Translations under genes and position numbers: made by a program | DNA from: Ruminococcus sp. AF41-9 | GTDB taxonomy: Bacteria > Bacillota > Clostridia > Lachnospirales > Lachnospiraceae | Direction: 5' to 3' | Length of the DNA: 64,000 nucleotides | Assembly: GCF_003477525.1 (NCBI RefSeq) | Contig: NZ_QUDO01000008.1 | Span: forward strand, 1 to 64,000 | Notes under the pieces: generated by a model | Seen by the model: only the letters and a program-made list of their open reading frames with translations | Database searches by the model: none | What the model was told of the DNA's origin: nothing | Shown here: piece after piece, positions 7,210-16,848 of the stretch | Layout: each line of letters opens with the position of its first letter | Position numbering within the stretch: position 1 is the stretch's first letter

Positions 7210-10200
7210 ATGTATTTAAAGAACATTGAGGTACAGGGCTTCAAATCGTTTGCCCAGAAGATCAATTTTGAATTTCATAATGGAATTACCGGAATTGTAG
7301 GTCCTAACGGAAGTGGAAAAAGTAATGTCGGAGATGCAGTGCGCTGGGTGCTGGGAGAGCAGAGTGCCAAATCTCTTCGAGGCGGAAACATGCAGGATGT
7401 TATTTTCTCCGGGACGGAAACCAGAAAACCGCTGAGTTTCGCTTCGGTTGCGATCACGCTGGATAATTCTGACCATAAACTTCCTGTGGATTTCAACGAA
7501 GTGACGGTGACCAGAAGGCTTTACCGCTCCGGTGAGAGTGAATACCGGATCAATGGAAGCGCATGCAGATTAAAGGACATCAATGAGATGTTCTATGATA
7601 CAGGTATCGGAAGAGAAGGATATTCGATCATTGGTCAGGGACAGGTGGACAAGATCCTGAGCGGAAAGCCTGAAGAACGCAGGGAGCTTTTTGATGAGGC
7701 AGCAGGAATCGTAAAGTTTAAGAGAAGAAAAAATGCGACGATCAAGAAGCTGGAAGATGAGCGTCAGAATCTGGTCCGTGTGACAGATATTCTGACAGAG
7801 CTTACCAGACAGCTCGAACCGCTGGAAAAACAGTCTGAGACAGCCAGGATTTATCTTGCAAAAAGAGAAACACTCAAAGAACTGGATGTCAATATGTTCC
7901 TTCTGGAGTATGCAGGCACGGCCGAATCCATGAAGGAACTGGAAGGAAAGCACAGACTGGCGCAGGGGGAGCTGGATGAGGCACAGAAAGCCTATGAACA
8001 GACAAAGGTAGAATATGATCGTCTGGAGCAGGAACTGGAGCAGTTAAATCATGAGATGGAGGCTCTGCGCAGCGACAGTCAGGAGCAGGCTTTGAAACGG
8101 CAGCAGATGGAAGGACAGGTCAATGTCCTGAATGAGCAGATTCTGGCAGGTGTGCAGAATGAAGAACATTATCAGGGGCGTCTGGCTTCCATTGAGGAAG
8201 AACTGTCCGGCAAAAAAAGTTCCATAAAAGAATTGCAGGAAGAGAAGTCCGATCTCCGTGCGCAGTTAAAAGAGATTCAAAGCCGCCTGAAAGAGAAAGA
8301 GGAAAAACTTCAGAATACCCGGGAGAACATCGAAATCTGTACGCAGGCGGTTGAGGAAGGAAAGAATGAGATCATTGAAATCCTCAACAGCCGCGCCAAT
8401 ACCAAGGGAAAAGCGCAGAGATTTGATGCCATGATGGAGCAGGCGGATATCCGGAAAGCGGAGATCAGCCAGAGAGTACTTCGTCTTAAGAGCGAAGAGG
8501 AAGAACAGCAGACCATTCTGAAAAAGGCACAGGCGCAGTATGATTCCATCACAGAACTGATCCGGTCCATGAACGAGGAGTGTGAACGTCTTAATCAGGA
8601 TGTTTTTCACATTCAGAATGAACTGAAAGAGCAGAATAGCCAGATGGAAGCAGGACAGACTGCCTACCACAGAGAGGCATCCAGGCTGGAGTCTCTGCGA
8701 AACCTTACGGAACGGTATGACGGTTATGGAAACAGCATCCGCCGTGTGATGGAGCAGAAAGAACGGGTACCGGGAATCCAGGGCGTTGTGGCGGATCTGA
8801 TTCAGGTAAACAAAGATTATGAGATTGCCATTGAGACAGCTCTTGGCGGAAGTATCCAGAACATTGTCACAGACAATGAACAGACGGCCAAGACCCTGAT
8901 TGAATTTCTGAAAAAGAACCGTTATGGCCGTGCTACATTTCTGCCGATGAGCAGCATTACTCCGAGGGGAGAATTTTCTCCGAGGGATGCGCTCAGAGAA
9001 CCGGGAGTGATCGGGATTGCCAGTGAGCTGGTAAGTACTGCACCACAGTATCAGCAGATTGCGAAGTTTCTTCTCGGCAGGGTGCTGGTAGTGGACAATA
9101 TTGACCATGCGATTGCAATCGGAAGGAAATACAGACACAGCCTGCGAATGGTTACCATTGAGGGTGAATCCTTAAGCCCGGGTGGTTCCATGACAGGTGG
9201 TGCTTTTAAGAATAACAGCAATCTTCTCGGCCGAAGAAGAGAGATTGAGGAGCTGGAAGCGAAGGTAAAAGGGCTGAAGGAACAGCTTGTTACCGTGCAG
9301 AAGACAATTGACGAGAAACGAAGCCGACGAAATGTGATCCGTGAGACGATCGCGGATTTTCAGGAAAAGCTGCGCCAGCAGTATATTGAGCAGAACACTG
9401 CGCAGATGAACATTGCACAGCAGGAACAGAAGGCAGAAGAAATCCGAAGCGGTTATGAGCAGATCAACCGTGATCAGGCGGAGATCAGGCGTCAGGTTCA
9501 GGAGATCCGTCAGGATCACGAACGGATCGCTCAGGAACTGGAGAGTTCGAAGCAGGATGAGGCAGAGCTGGAAAGTTATATTGAAGAGAAGCAGAGTGAG
9601 CTGGATGAGTGGAAGGAAGAAGAGGGAACGATTTCCAGGGAACTGGAAGAGATTCGACTGCAGACTTCCACACTGGAGCAGAAAGACAGTTTTGATCAGG
9701 AAAATCTCAGCCGACTGTTAAAGGAAACGAAGGCTCTGGAAACAGAGAAAGCGGAGATCGGAGAGTCACTGGCACAGAACAGCCGGGAGATGGAAGCGAG
9801 AAAGCAGTCCATTGAGGAGCTGAAAAAAGAAGCAGAAAACTCTCAGGAGCAGGAAGCGCAGGCGAAGGTAAGACTGGAAGAGATGCAGAAGAACAAAGAG
9901 GAAAAAAATTCCAGTCACAAGGAGTTCTTTGAGAAGAGGGACGAGCTTTCCGGACAGATCAGCCTTCTGGATAAAGAATGTTACCGTCTGCAAGGGCAGA
10001 TGGAGAAACTGGAGGAGAGCCGGGAAGAACGGATTTCCTACATGTGGGAGGAGTATGAGATCACTCCGAATAATGCTTTGCAGTATAAAAAGGAAGAGTT
10101 TGATGATCTTGGAGAGATGAAAAAGCAGACTGCACAGTTGAGGGATGAGATCAGAAGGCTTGGTCCGGTAAATGTCAATGCGATCGAGGATTACAAGGAA

Positions 10201-10770
10201 TTGCTGGAGCGTCATACGTTCCTGTCAGGTCAGTATGAGGATCTGGTGACTGCGGAAAAGACGCTGGAGCAGATCATTCAGGAGCTGGATGAGGGAATGC
10301 GTAAGCAGTTTACCGAGAAATTTGCAGAGATCCAGAAGGAGTTTGACAAGGCGTTTAAAGAGCTTTTCGGAGGTGGAAAGGGAACGCTGGAGCTGGATGA
10401 GGAAGCGGATATTCTGGAGGCGGGAATTAAGATCATTTCCCAGCCGCCGGGTAAAAAGCTTCAGAATATGATGCAGCTTTCCGGTGGAGAGAAGGCGCTG
10501 ACTGCGATCGCATTGTTGTTTGCGATTCAGAATCTGAAGCCATCGCCGTTTTGTCTGCTGGATGAGATCGAGGCGGCTCTGGATGACTCGAATGTGGGAC
10601 GTTTCGCCGGATATTTACAGAAGTTGACGAAAAATACACAATTTATTATAATAACGCATAGACGTGGAACTATGAATGCCGCAGACAGGCTTTATGGAAT
10701 TACCATGCAGGAAAAAGGGGTATCGACACTGGTTTCTGTTGACCTTGTGGAAAACCAGCTTACCCAGTAA
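7210..10770 (+). CDS. smc: Chromosome condensation ATPase SMC
   Basis: A 1186-residue protein of full family length. The N-terminal ATPase half has Walker A GPNGSGKS at residues 31-38. Two long Glu/Lys/Gln-rich coiled coils flank a hinge at about residues 515-640 (VPGIQGVVADLI and the Gly-rich LSPGGSMTGGAF). The C-terminal head has the signature LSGGEKALTA near residue 1090 and Walker B CLLDEIEAALDD near 1117. It works with ScpA and ScpB (at 58 kb here) to organise and segregate the chromosome. It sits between rnc and ftsY in one transcript. Confidence 0.97.
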   Translation: MYLKNIEVQGFKSFAQKINFEFHNGITGIVGPNGSGKSNVGDAVRWVLGEQSAKSLRGGNMQDVIFSGTETRKPLSFASVAITLDNSDHKLPVDFNEVTVTRRLYRSGESEYRINGSACRLKDINEMFYDTGIGREGYSIIGQGQVDKILSGKPEERRELFDEAAGIVKFKRRKNATIKKLEDERQNLVRVTDILTELTRQLEPLEKQSETARIYLAKRETLKELDVNMFLLEYAGTAESMKELEGKHRLAQGELDEAQKAYEQTKVEYDRLEQELEQLNHEMEALRSDSQEQALKRQQMEGQVNVLNEQILAGVQNEEHYQGRLASIEEELSGKKSSIKELQEEKSDLRAQLKEIQSRLKEKEEKLQNTRENIEICTQAVEEGKNEIIEILNSRANTKGKAQRFDAMMEQADIRKAEISQRVLRLKSEEEEQQTILKKAQAQYDSITELIRSMNEECERLNQDVFHIQNELKEQNSQMEAGQTAYHREASRLESLRNLTERYDGYGNSIRRVMEQKERVPGIQGVVADLIQVNKDYEIAIETALGGSIQNIVTDNEQTAKTLIEFLKKNRYGRATFLPMSSITPRGEFSPRDALREPGVIGIASELVSTAPQYQQIAKFLLGRVLVVDNIDHAIAIGRKYRHSLRMVTIEGESLSPGGSMTGGAFKNNSNLLGRRREIEELEAKVKGLKEQLVTVQKTIDEKRSRRNVIRETIADFQEKLRQQYIEQNTAQMNIAQQEQKAEEIRSGYEQINRDQAEIRRQVQEIRQDHERIAQELESSKQDEAELESYIEEKQSELDEWKEEEGTISRELEEIRLQTSTLEQKDSFDQENLSRLLKETKALETEKAEIGESLAQNSREMEARKQSIEELKKEAENSQEQEAQAKVRLEEMQKNKEEKNSSHKEFFEKRDELSGQISLLDKECYRLQGQMEKLEESREERISYMWEEYEITPNNALQYKKEEFDDLGEMKKQTAQLRDEIRRLGPVNVNAIEDYKELLERHTFLSGQYEDLVTAEKTLEQIIQELDEGMRKQFTEKFAEIQKEFDKAFKELFGGGKGTLELDEEADILEAGIKIISQPPGKKLQNMMQLSGGEKALTAIALLFAIQNLKPSPFCLLDEIEAALDDSNVGRFAGYLQKLTKNTQFIIITHRRGTMNAADRLYGITMQEKGVSTLVSVDLVENQLTQ

Positions 10771-10783
10771 CAGGAGGAGAATC

Positions 10784-11737
10784 ATGGCAGAAGAAAAGAA
10801 AGGTTTTTTTAAACGACTGGTCAGCGGACTGGCCAAGACCAGAGACAATATCGTAGCCGGATTTGATAATATTTTCAGCGGCTTTTCCAACATTGATGAA
10901 GATTTTTATGAAGAACTGGAAGAGATTCTGATCATGGGAGATATTGGTATTAATGCCACCACTTCTATTATTGAGAATCTGAAGAAGGAGGTTTCCGAGC
11001 GTCATATCAAGGAGCCGATGGAATGTAAGCAGCTTCTGATCGATGAGATCAAGCAGCAGATGCGTGTGGACAGTACAGAGTATGAGTTTGAGAACCGTAA
11101 GTCAGTGGTGCTGGTGATCGGTGTCAATGGCGTGGGTAAGACGACTTCTGTCGGTAAGCTTGCCGGTAAGCTGAAGGACCAGGGCAAAAAGGTGATCCTG
11201 GCGGCTGCGGATACGTTCCGCGCGGCAGCGGGTGAGCAGCTTACTCAGTGGGCGAACCGTGCCGGTGTGGAGATCATTGGCGGACAGTCGGGGGCTGATC
11301 CTGCGTCTGTAATTTATGATGCAGTGGCAGCAGCCAAGGCGAGGGATGCGGATGTGCTTCTGTGTGATACAGCGGGACGTCTTCATAATAAGAAGAATCT
11401 TATGGAGGAGCTTCGTAAGATTTACAGAATCCTGGAGAGGGAGTATCCGGAGGCTTATCTGGAGACACTGGTAGTACTGGATGGTACAACCGGACAGAAT
11501 GCTCTTTCTCAGGCGAAACAGTTTGCGGAAGTTGCAAATGTAAACGGAATTATCCTGACGAAGCTGGATGGAACTGCCAAAGGTGGTATTGCGGTGGCAA
11601 TCCAGTCAGAGCTTGATATTCCGGTGAAATACATTGGCGTAGGAGAAAGTATTGACGATCTTCAGAAATTCGATGCAGATGCCTTTGTGAATGCGTTGTT
11701 TGATGTGGACCATAAAGAAAACCCGGACGCTTATTAA
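10784..11737 (+). CDS. ftsY: Signal recognition particle receptor FtsY
   Basis: A 317-residue SRP GTPase that docks ribosome-SRP complexes to the membrane. The start at 10784 has a perfect AGGAGGA and begins M-A-E-E-K-K-G-F-F-K; an earlier in-frame ATG lies inside smc. The N and G domains are clear: P-loop GVNGVGKTT near residue 113, DTFRAAAGEQL, DTAGRLHNK and TKLDGTAKGG. The acidic A domain is short, as in many Firmicutes. It shares the smc transcript, and its partner Ffh is at 15 kb. Confidence 0.96.
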   Translation: MAEEKKGFFKRLVSGLAKTRDNIVAGFDNIFSGFSNIDEDFYEELEEILIMGDIGINATTSIIENLKKEVSERHIKEPMECKQLLIDEIKQQMRVDSTEYEFENRKSVVLVIGVNGVGKTTSVGKLAGKLKDQGKKVILAAADTFRAAAGEQLTQWANRAGVEIIGGQSGADPASVIYDAVAAAKARDADVLLCDTAGRLHNKKNLMEELRKIYRILEREYPEAYLETLVVLDGTTGQNALSQAKQFAEVANVNGIILTKLDGTAKGGIAVAIQSELDIPVKYIGVGESIDDLQKFDADAFVNALFDVDHKENPDAY

Positions 11738-11774
11738 TTTTACTTGAAGAGTATAACAAAATGGAGGAAAAAAC

Positions 11775-12986
11775 ATGCTTACGTTAGAGAGTTTTGAACA
11801 GGCATCAGAAATCGTGAAACAGGTCACACAGGAAACAAAGCTGATCAAGAGCAGTTATTTCAGTGATCTTACAGGAAATAAGGTTTATTTAAAACCTGAG
11901 AATATGCAGCGTACCGGTGCGTATAAGGTCCGTGGTGCTTATTATAAGATCAGTACTCTTTCTGATGAGGAGAGAAACAAGGGGCTGATTACTGCTTCTG
12001 CGGGTAATCATGCGCAGGGCGTGGCTTATGCGGCTCATAAATATGGGGTGAAGGCGGTTATTGTTATGCCGACGACTACGCCATTGATCAAAGTTGAGAG
12101 AACGAAGAGTTATGGCGCGGAGGTGATTCTGCACGGGGATGTGTATGATGAGGCGTGTGCGCATGCACTGGAGCTGGCTGAGAAGGAAGGTTATACGTTT
12201 ATTCATCCGTTTGATGACCCGGCTGTTGCTACTGGTCAGGGTACGATTGCGATGGAGATCGTTCAGGAGCTTCCGTTAGTGGATTATATTCTGGTTCCGA
12301 TCGGTGGGGGCGGACTTGCTACTGGTGTTTCTACACTGGCTAAGCTTCTGAATCCTCATATTAAGGTGATCGGTGTGGAACCGGCCGGGGCTGCATGTAT
12401 GAAGGCTTCTCTGAAGAAGGGGGAGGTTGTGACGCTTCCGCATGTAAATACGATCGCAGATGGTACTGCTGTTCAGACACCTGGTAAGAAGATTTTCCCG
12501 TATATCCAGAAGAATCTGGATGATATCATCACGATTGAGGATGATGAGCTGATCGTGGCTTTCCTGGATATGGTTGAGAATCATAAGATGATCGTGGAGA
12601 ATTCTGGTCTTCTGACTGTGGCTGCGCTTCGTCATCTGGATGTGAAGGGGAAGAAGATTGTTTCTATCCTGAGTGGTGGAAATATGGATGTGATCACGAT
12701 GTCTTCTGTTGTGCAGCATGGTCTGATCCAGAGGGACAGAATCTTTACGGTTTCTGTTCTGATTCCGGATAAGCCGGGTGAACTGGTGCGTGTGGCAAGT
12801 GTGATTGCGAAGGCGCAGGGGAATGTTATTAAGCTGGATCATAACCAGTTTGTAAGTACGAACAGAAATGCGGCTGTGGAACTTAAGATTACGCTGGAGG
12901 CGTTTGGTACGGATCATAAGAATGAGATTGTGAAGGCACTTGAGGATGCAGGATGCAGACCGAAGGTGATTCGTCCTAGTCTTTAA
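11775..12986 (+). CDS. ilvA: Threonine ammonia-lyase with C-terminal ACT domain
   Basis: A 403-residue PLP enzyme converting threonine to 2-oxobutanoate, either to feed isoleucine synthesis or to break down threonine. The PLP lysine is Lys51 in GAYKVRGAYYK. The phosphate-binding glycine loop is GGGGLATG, and SAGNHAQGVA also matches. Residues from about 326 on form a single ACT-like domain (VLIPDKPGELVRVASVIAK), so the architecture is the short single-ACT form rather than E. coli IlvA with a double domain. It starts 37 bases after ftsY with GGAGGAAA upstream and ends at a terminator. Confidence 0.9.
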   Translation: MLTLESFEQASEIVKQVTQETKLIKSSYFSDLTGNKVYLKPENMQRTGAYKVRGAYYKISTLSDEERNKGLITASAGNHAQGVAYAAHKYGVKAVIVMPTTTPLIKVERTKSYGAEVILHGDVYDEACAHALELAEKEGYTFIHPFDDPAVATGQGTIAMEIVQELPLVDYILVPIGGGGLATGVSTLAKLLNPHIKVIGVEPAGAACMKASLKKGEVVTLPHVNTIADGTAVQTPGKKIFPYIQKNLDDIITIEDDELIVAFLDMVENHKMIVENSGLLTVAALRHLDVKGKKIVSILSGGNMDVITMSSVVQHGLIQRDRIFTVSVLIPDKPGELVRVASVIAKAQGNVIKLDHNQFVSTNRNAAVELKITLEAFGTDHKNEIVKALEDAGCRPKVIRPSL

Positions 12987-13051
12987 TCGTTTTTTTTGAG
13001 TTGATAGTTGTGAAGGTTTTGCAAAAATAGAATAATAATTGAAGAAAAGAT

Positions 13052-13086
13052 AAAGCTCTGGTGCTTCTCGGCATTGGGGCTTTTTC
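13052..13086 (+). terminator. Terminator after threonine ammonia-lyase
   Basis: AAAGCTCTGGTGC pairs with GCATTGGGGCTTT (with several G-U pairs) around a six-base loop, followed by TTCTTTT. Confidence 0.7.
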
Positions 13087-13124
13087 TTTTGGGGTGGCTG
13101 ATGGGGGAACTAACTCAGGAGGTA

Positions 13125-13331
13125 CGCGCAGAAAAATCTTTTGTTTCGTGTGCGGTTTCGGGCTCTAAGATATTCTAAGCCGCCATAAATCTGCTAAAAC
13201 CATGAGCAATCTGAGCCAAACTCGCCTACGGCTCAGACAGTGTCTCAGACGGCTCATAACGCAGATTTCTGCCGGCTAAGAATATCTAAGAACCCTGCAA
13301 ATGCACACGAAACAAAAGATTTTTCCGCGCT
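13125..13331. repeat. Large nested palindrome, family R3, long form
   Basis: Arms at 13125-13153 and 13303-13331 are inverted copies (CAGAAAAATCTTTTGTTTCG against CGAAACAAAAGATTTTTCCG). Inside them lie further nested arms: CTAAGATATTCTAAG with CTAAGAATATCTAAG, AAATCTGC with GCAGATTT, ATGAGCAATCTGAG with CTCAGACGGCTCAT, and GAGCC with GGCTC. The whole 207 bases can fold into one long rod. A 94-bp short form is at 55899-55992. No coding frame of note lies inside. Confidence 0.8.
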
Positions 13332-13508
13332 GATGTTGGAAGAAACTCTTCAGACAGTGTAGAGTGAATCAAAAATATATTAAGTTGTATGGGGGTCAGT
13401 CTTATGAAACGTATAGACTATTGTAAAAGAACATGGTATGATGTGAGATATTAAGGGATTTCTGTATGGATTTATAATACTGATTATTATTATGAAGAGG
13501 ATATTATA

Positions 13509-13700
13509 ATGAATATTGAGAAAGCATATCTTAGTAATGAAAAAGATATAATTAAATTTCAATATGGAGAAAAAATTATTCGTTTTCGTGGACCATATTC
13601 TTTGGAATATTTTACATCTGTAAAGGAATGGGAGAATGGATTCAAAGCAGTGGCGTGGACAGAATCTGCTAGGATATGCGTTGATGCTGGTAAGGGATAA
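13509..13700 (+). CDS. Small unknown protein, 63 residues
   Basis: A 63-residue frame starting after GAAGAGG at a usable distance. The composition is ordinary for a soluble protein (MNIEKAYLSNEKDIIKF, then RFRGPYSLEYF), with no membrane segment. It is isolated in an AT-rich accessory pocket between palindrome R3 and the Uma2-type gene, with a hairpin terminator downstream. I do not recognise a family; it may be a genuine small gene or a fragment of a longer one. Confidence 0.5.
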   Translation: MNIEKAYLSNEKDIIKFQYGEKIIRFRGPYSLEYFTSVKEWENGFKAVAWTESARICVDAGKG

Positions 13701-13733
13701 AGTATAATTAAAACAGTGTAGTATTGAATATAC

Positions 13734-13788
13734 AAAATCTCGCCTGCGTATTCCTGACGAATCAAGATTAGATGTGGCGAGATTTTGT
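13734..13788. terminator. Bidirectional terminator between the small gene and the Uma2 gene
   Basis: AAAATCTCGCC at 13734-13744 pairs perfectly with GGCGAGATTTT at 13776-13786. A/T runs on both sides would let it serve the plus-strand small gene and the minus-strand Uma2 gene. Confidence 0.6.
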
Positions 13789-13848
13789 GGGTGTAAATAC
13801 TTCGTATAAAAAAATTCTTAAAAGCAGGGCATATGTCTTTCGTGAGAG

Positions 13849-14391
13849 TTATAAAGAGAACTGACTGAAATCAATGGAAAAATCATCATAAATTCCAGCT
13901 TTCACAATATCTGCAAAAGTGTATTGGTCGGAGGTACTGTTCTCAAAATTATATACCAGAATCAGATTCTTTATCGGATCTACAATCCAGTATTCGCGAA
14001 CATCAGAGTTTCGGTATTTGAATAGTTTGGTGAAATAGTCCATTTGTCTGCTTCCGGGGGAGACAATCTCGATAATCCAGTCAGGAGCTCCATTGCAGCC
14101 TCGATCATTAAGTTTGTCTGGATCACAGATGACACTTATATCCGGTTCGACATAATTCTTGTCATTCTTGTTCAGGAAGACAGCGAAAGGAGCGATATAT
14201 GGTTCGCAGGAACCACCATTACTGTCAATATAATGTGAGATAGCAGCGAATAGTTTTCCTGCAATCTGTTGATGCTTTCGGCTTGGCGGAGCCATGTAAT
14301 AGATTTGTCCATCAATTAACTCGGCTCTGGTACCTTCTGGTAATGAAAAAATATCTTCTATTGTATAAGCTTTATGTTGGGGTAATGGCAT
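13849..14391 (-). CDS. Uma2 (DUF820) family putative endonuclease
   Basis: A 180-residue protein of the Uma2 family, a PD-(D/E)XK nuclease fold. The acidic active-site pattern is visible: EPDISVICD, then DWIIEIVSPGS with the E-x-V/I spacing. The usual N-terminal ELIDGQIYYMAPP and later KLFKYRNSDVREYWIVDP are also present. The start at 14391 is chosen because AAAGGA lies nine bases upstream and the protein then begins M-P-L-P-Q-H-K-A-Y-T. The substrate and role of this family are not established. It is a single gene with its own promoter, and no partner gene is adjacent. Confidence 0.85.
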   Translation of the reverse strand: MPLPQHKAYTIEDIFSLPEGTRAELIDGQIYYMAPPSRKHQQIAGKLFAAISHYIDSNGGSCEPYIAPFAVFLNKNDKNYVEPDISVICDPDKLNDRGCNGAPDWIIEIVSPGSRQMDYFTKLFKYRNSDVREYWIVDPIKNLILVYNFENSTSDQYTFADIVKAGIYDDFSIDFSQFSL

Positions 14392-14454
14392 GTTAACACA
14401 TCCTTTCATGCTTGAGTGTTATAAAATCATATAGGATTCTTCATTTATGGATAC

Positions 14455-14483
14455 ATTATAAACGAAATCATTTATAACGACAA
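14455..14483 (-). promoter_or_regulatory. Promoter of the Uma2 gene
   Basis: On the minus strand, TTGTCG (plus 14478-14483) and TATAAT (plus 14455-14460) are 17 bases apart. Confidence 0.5.
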
Positions 14484-14602
14484 CTGTTTTAAGCCTTTAA
14501 ATGGTTTTATGTGAACAGTAACTATAGGTATTATTGTCCGGTTATCGCATGAATGAATCATAATGAAAACAAGAAAAAATAAACTTCGTCAAGAGAAAAT
14601 GC

Positions 14603-14631
14603 TTGACAGCAAATTGGAAATAGGGTAAGAT
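14603..14631 (+). promoter_or_regulatory. Promoter of the ylxM-ffh operon
   Basis: A perfect TTGACA at 14603-14608 and TAAGAT at 14626-14631 with 17-base spacing, ending 17 bases before the ylxM start. The leader is therefore very short. Confidence 0.75.
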
Positions 14632-14648
14632 AGTCAAGGTGATTACAG

Positions 14649-14972
14649 ATGGAGAAGTTTGTAGAGCAAGGTTATTTATATGATTTTTATGGAGAACTTC
14701 TGACAGAGAGGCAGCAGCAGGTTTATGAGAGCGTGGTGCTGGAGGATTATTCCCTGAGTGAAGTCGCAGAAGATCTGGGCATCAGCAGACAGGGTGTGCA
14801 TGATATGATCAAGAGATGTAATAAGACCCTGGAAGAGTATGAACAGAAGCTCCATCTTGTAGAGAAATTCCTGAATATACGGGCACAGGTGAAGCAGATC
14901 CGGGTGCTTGCTCAGGAGTATCATTCCGAAGAAATTGCAAATATTTCCAATGAGATTTTAGAGGAGTTATGA
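14649..14972 (+). CDS. ylxM: YlxM-type helix-turn-helix protein, SRP operon
   Basis: A 107-residue protein of the YlxM/p13 family that almost always precedes ffh in Firmicutes. Residues about 17-60 form a sigma-region-4-like helix-turn-helix ([20 protein letters not shown], then [15 protein letters not shown]). The rest is a helical tail. In streptococci it is reported to modulate SRP activity; here that is carried over by family only. It is separated from ffh by three bases, so the two are translationally linked. Confidence 0.92.
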   Translation: MEKFVEQGYLYDFYGELLTERQQQVYESVVLEDYSLSEVAEDLGISRQGVHDMIKRCNKTLEEYEQKLHLVEKFLNIRAQVKQIRVLAQEYHSEEIANISNEILEEL

Positions 14973-14975
14973 CAT

Positions 14976-16330
14976 ATGGCATTTGAGAGCTTGACTGATA
15001 AACTGCAGAATGTATTTAAGAAGTTACGAAGTAAGGGACGTCTGACAGAAGAAGATGTCAAGCTTGCCCTGAAAGAAGTAAAGATGGCTCTGTTAGAGGC
15101 CGATGTTAACTTCAAGGTTGTGAAGCAGTTTACCAAATCCGTACAGGAACAGGCCATTGGACAGGACGTTATGAACGGACTGAATCCGGGACAGATGGTG
15201 ATCAAGATCGTAAATGACGAACTTGTGAAGCTGATGGGAAGTGAGACAACAGACTTGCCTCTCCGTCCGGGAAATGAGATCACAGTTTTCATGATGGCTG
15301 GTCTGCAGGGTGCAGGTAAAACTACCACAGTTGCCAAACTTGCAGGTAAGCTGAAATCCAAAGGAAGAAAGCCGCTTCTGGTAGCCTGTGACGTTTACCG
15401 TCCGGCGGCAATCACACAGCTGCAGGTCAACGGTGAGAGACAAGGTGTGGAAGTTTTTCCATGGGAGACAAGCAGAAACCTGTGGACATTGCGAAAGCAG
15501 CAATTGAGCATGCAAAAGCCAACCAGCAGAATGTAGTCCTGATTGATACAGCGGGACGTCTTCATATTGATGAGGACATGATGCAGGAGCTTGCAGATAT
15601 AAAAGAGAACATTCATGTGGATGCCACAGTTCTTGTGGTGGATGCCATGACAGGACAGGATGCGGTAAATGTTGCCAAGACATTTGCGGATAAGGTAGGA
15701 ATTGACGGAGTCATCCTTACCAAGATGGACGGTGATACCCGGGGTGGTGCAGCCCTTTCCATTAAAGCAGTGACAGGCAAGCCGATTCTCTATGTAGGTA
15801 TGGGCGAGAAGCTTTCCGACTTAGAGCAGTTCTATCCGGAGCGTATGGCTTCCAGAATCCTTGGAATGGGCGATGTTATGAGCCTGATCGAGAAAGTGGA
15901 AGCTTCCATTGACAAAGAACAGGCACAGGACATGCAGAAGAAGTTAAAGAAAATGGACTTTGACTTCAATGATTATCTTACCAGTATGGAACAGATGAAT
16001 AAGATGGGCGGCATCGGCAGTATCCTGAATATGCTCCCGGGTATGGGAAACAAGATGAAGGATATCGAGGGTATGATCGATGAGAAAGCACTGGACAGAA
16101 CCAAGTCCATTATCCTTTCCATGACACCTCAGGAGCGAAGCAATCCTTCCATTCTGAATATTTCCAGAAAGAACCGTATTGCCAGAGGCGCAGGAGTGGA
16201 TGTCTCCGAAGTAAACCGTCTGGTGAAGCAGTTTGAGCAGAGCAAGAAGATGATGAAACAGATGCCCGGTCTTATGGGTGGAAAAGCCGGTAAGCGCGGT
16301 GGTGGATTCAAACTTCCATTTGGTCTATAA
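14976..16330 (+). CDS. ffh: Signal recognition particle protein Ffh, frameshifted in this sequence
   Basis: SRP GTPase. The N and G domains run from 14976 with P-loop GLQGAGKTT near residue 109 and CDVYRPAAITQLQ. The frame then ends early at 15536. The remainder of the G domain (DTAGRLHID, TKMDGDTRGG) and the whole M domain (MLPGMGNKMK, the basic SRNKNRIARG-like stretch) continue in another frame to 16330. The join is at the T-run 15454-15458. One extra T there gives E-V-F-S-M-G-D-K and a 451-residue protein, the normal length. Ffh is essential, so a consensus base loss is the likely cause. A -1 slip on TTT TTC could also restore the frame. Confidence 0.9.
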
Positions 16331-16414
16331 GGACAGCGGGAAGATGCCCGACTGGGCAGTAAAAGAGTTAGCGAAGCGGTATTTATATGTATCCTATGTG
16401 TCATATGGACTGCT

Positions 16415-16443
16415 TTGATATAAAGATTGTTCCTGTATATAAG
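16415..16443 (+). promoter_or_regulatory. Possible promoter of rpsP
   Basis: TTGATA at 16415-16420 and TATAAG at 16438-16443 with 17-base spacing, in the 211-base gap between ffh and rpsP. The gap also holds several short GC-rich inverted repeats and may be a structured leader. Confidence 0.4.
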
Positions 16444-16541
16444 AAAACGGGAATGATAGACACAAGGCTGTCGTTCACGGGGTGAGCGGTGGCGACAAAT
16501 ATAAAAAATCATACAATTTATTTAATGGAGGAAAAGAAACA

Positions 16542-16787
16542 ATGGCAGTTAAAATCAGATTAAGAAGAATGGGACAGAAGAAAGCACCTTTTTATAGAAT
16601 CGTAGTTGCAGATTCTCGTTGCAAACGTGACGGAAGATGTATCGAAGAAATCGGAACATACGATCCGAACCTTGAGCCAAGCGCTGTTACAGTTGATGAA
16701 GAAGCAGCTAAAAAATGGCTTGCAGCAGGAGCTCAGCCTACAGATGTTGTAGCAAAAATCCTCAAAAATGCCGGAATCGAAAAATAA
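16542..16787 (+). CDS. rpsP: Ribosomal protein bS16
   Basis: An 81-residue small-subunit protein with the hallmark start [20 protein letters not shown], then VVADSR and IGTYDP. GGAGGAAAAG lies upstream. It opens the rpsP-khpA-rimM-trmD run of translation and tRNA genes. Confidence 0.98.
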   Translation: MAVKIRLRRMGQKKAPFYRIVVADSRCKRDGRCIEEIGTYDPNLEPSAVTVDEEAAKKWLAAGAQPTDVVAKILKNAGIEK

Positions 16788-16848
16788 TCAGATTTACCAG
16801 TAAGGTATTTCTGCAGCGTCCGTACGGGACAGGTCAGGGAGGTATGTA

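Noticed and set aside
13141..13330. Small RNA gene inside the long palindrome at 13.1 kb
   Set aside because: I see no promoter and no T-run terminator for it on either strand; structure alone is not enough to call an RNA gene.
14511..14522. GTGAACAGTAAC, half of repeat family R1, before ylxM
   Set aside because: Only one arm matches and no inverted partner lies nearby; 12 bases by chance is possible in this sequence.
16331..16541. A known ribosomal-protein leader before rpsP
   Set aside because: There are short inverted repeats but no match to a leader I can name and no terminator-antiterminator pair.
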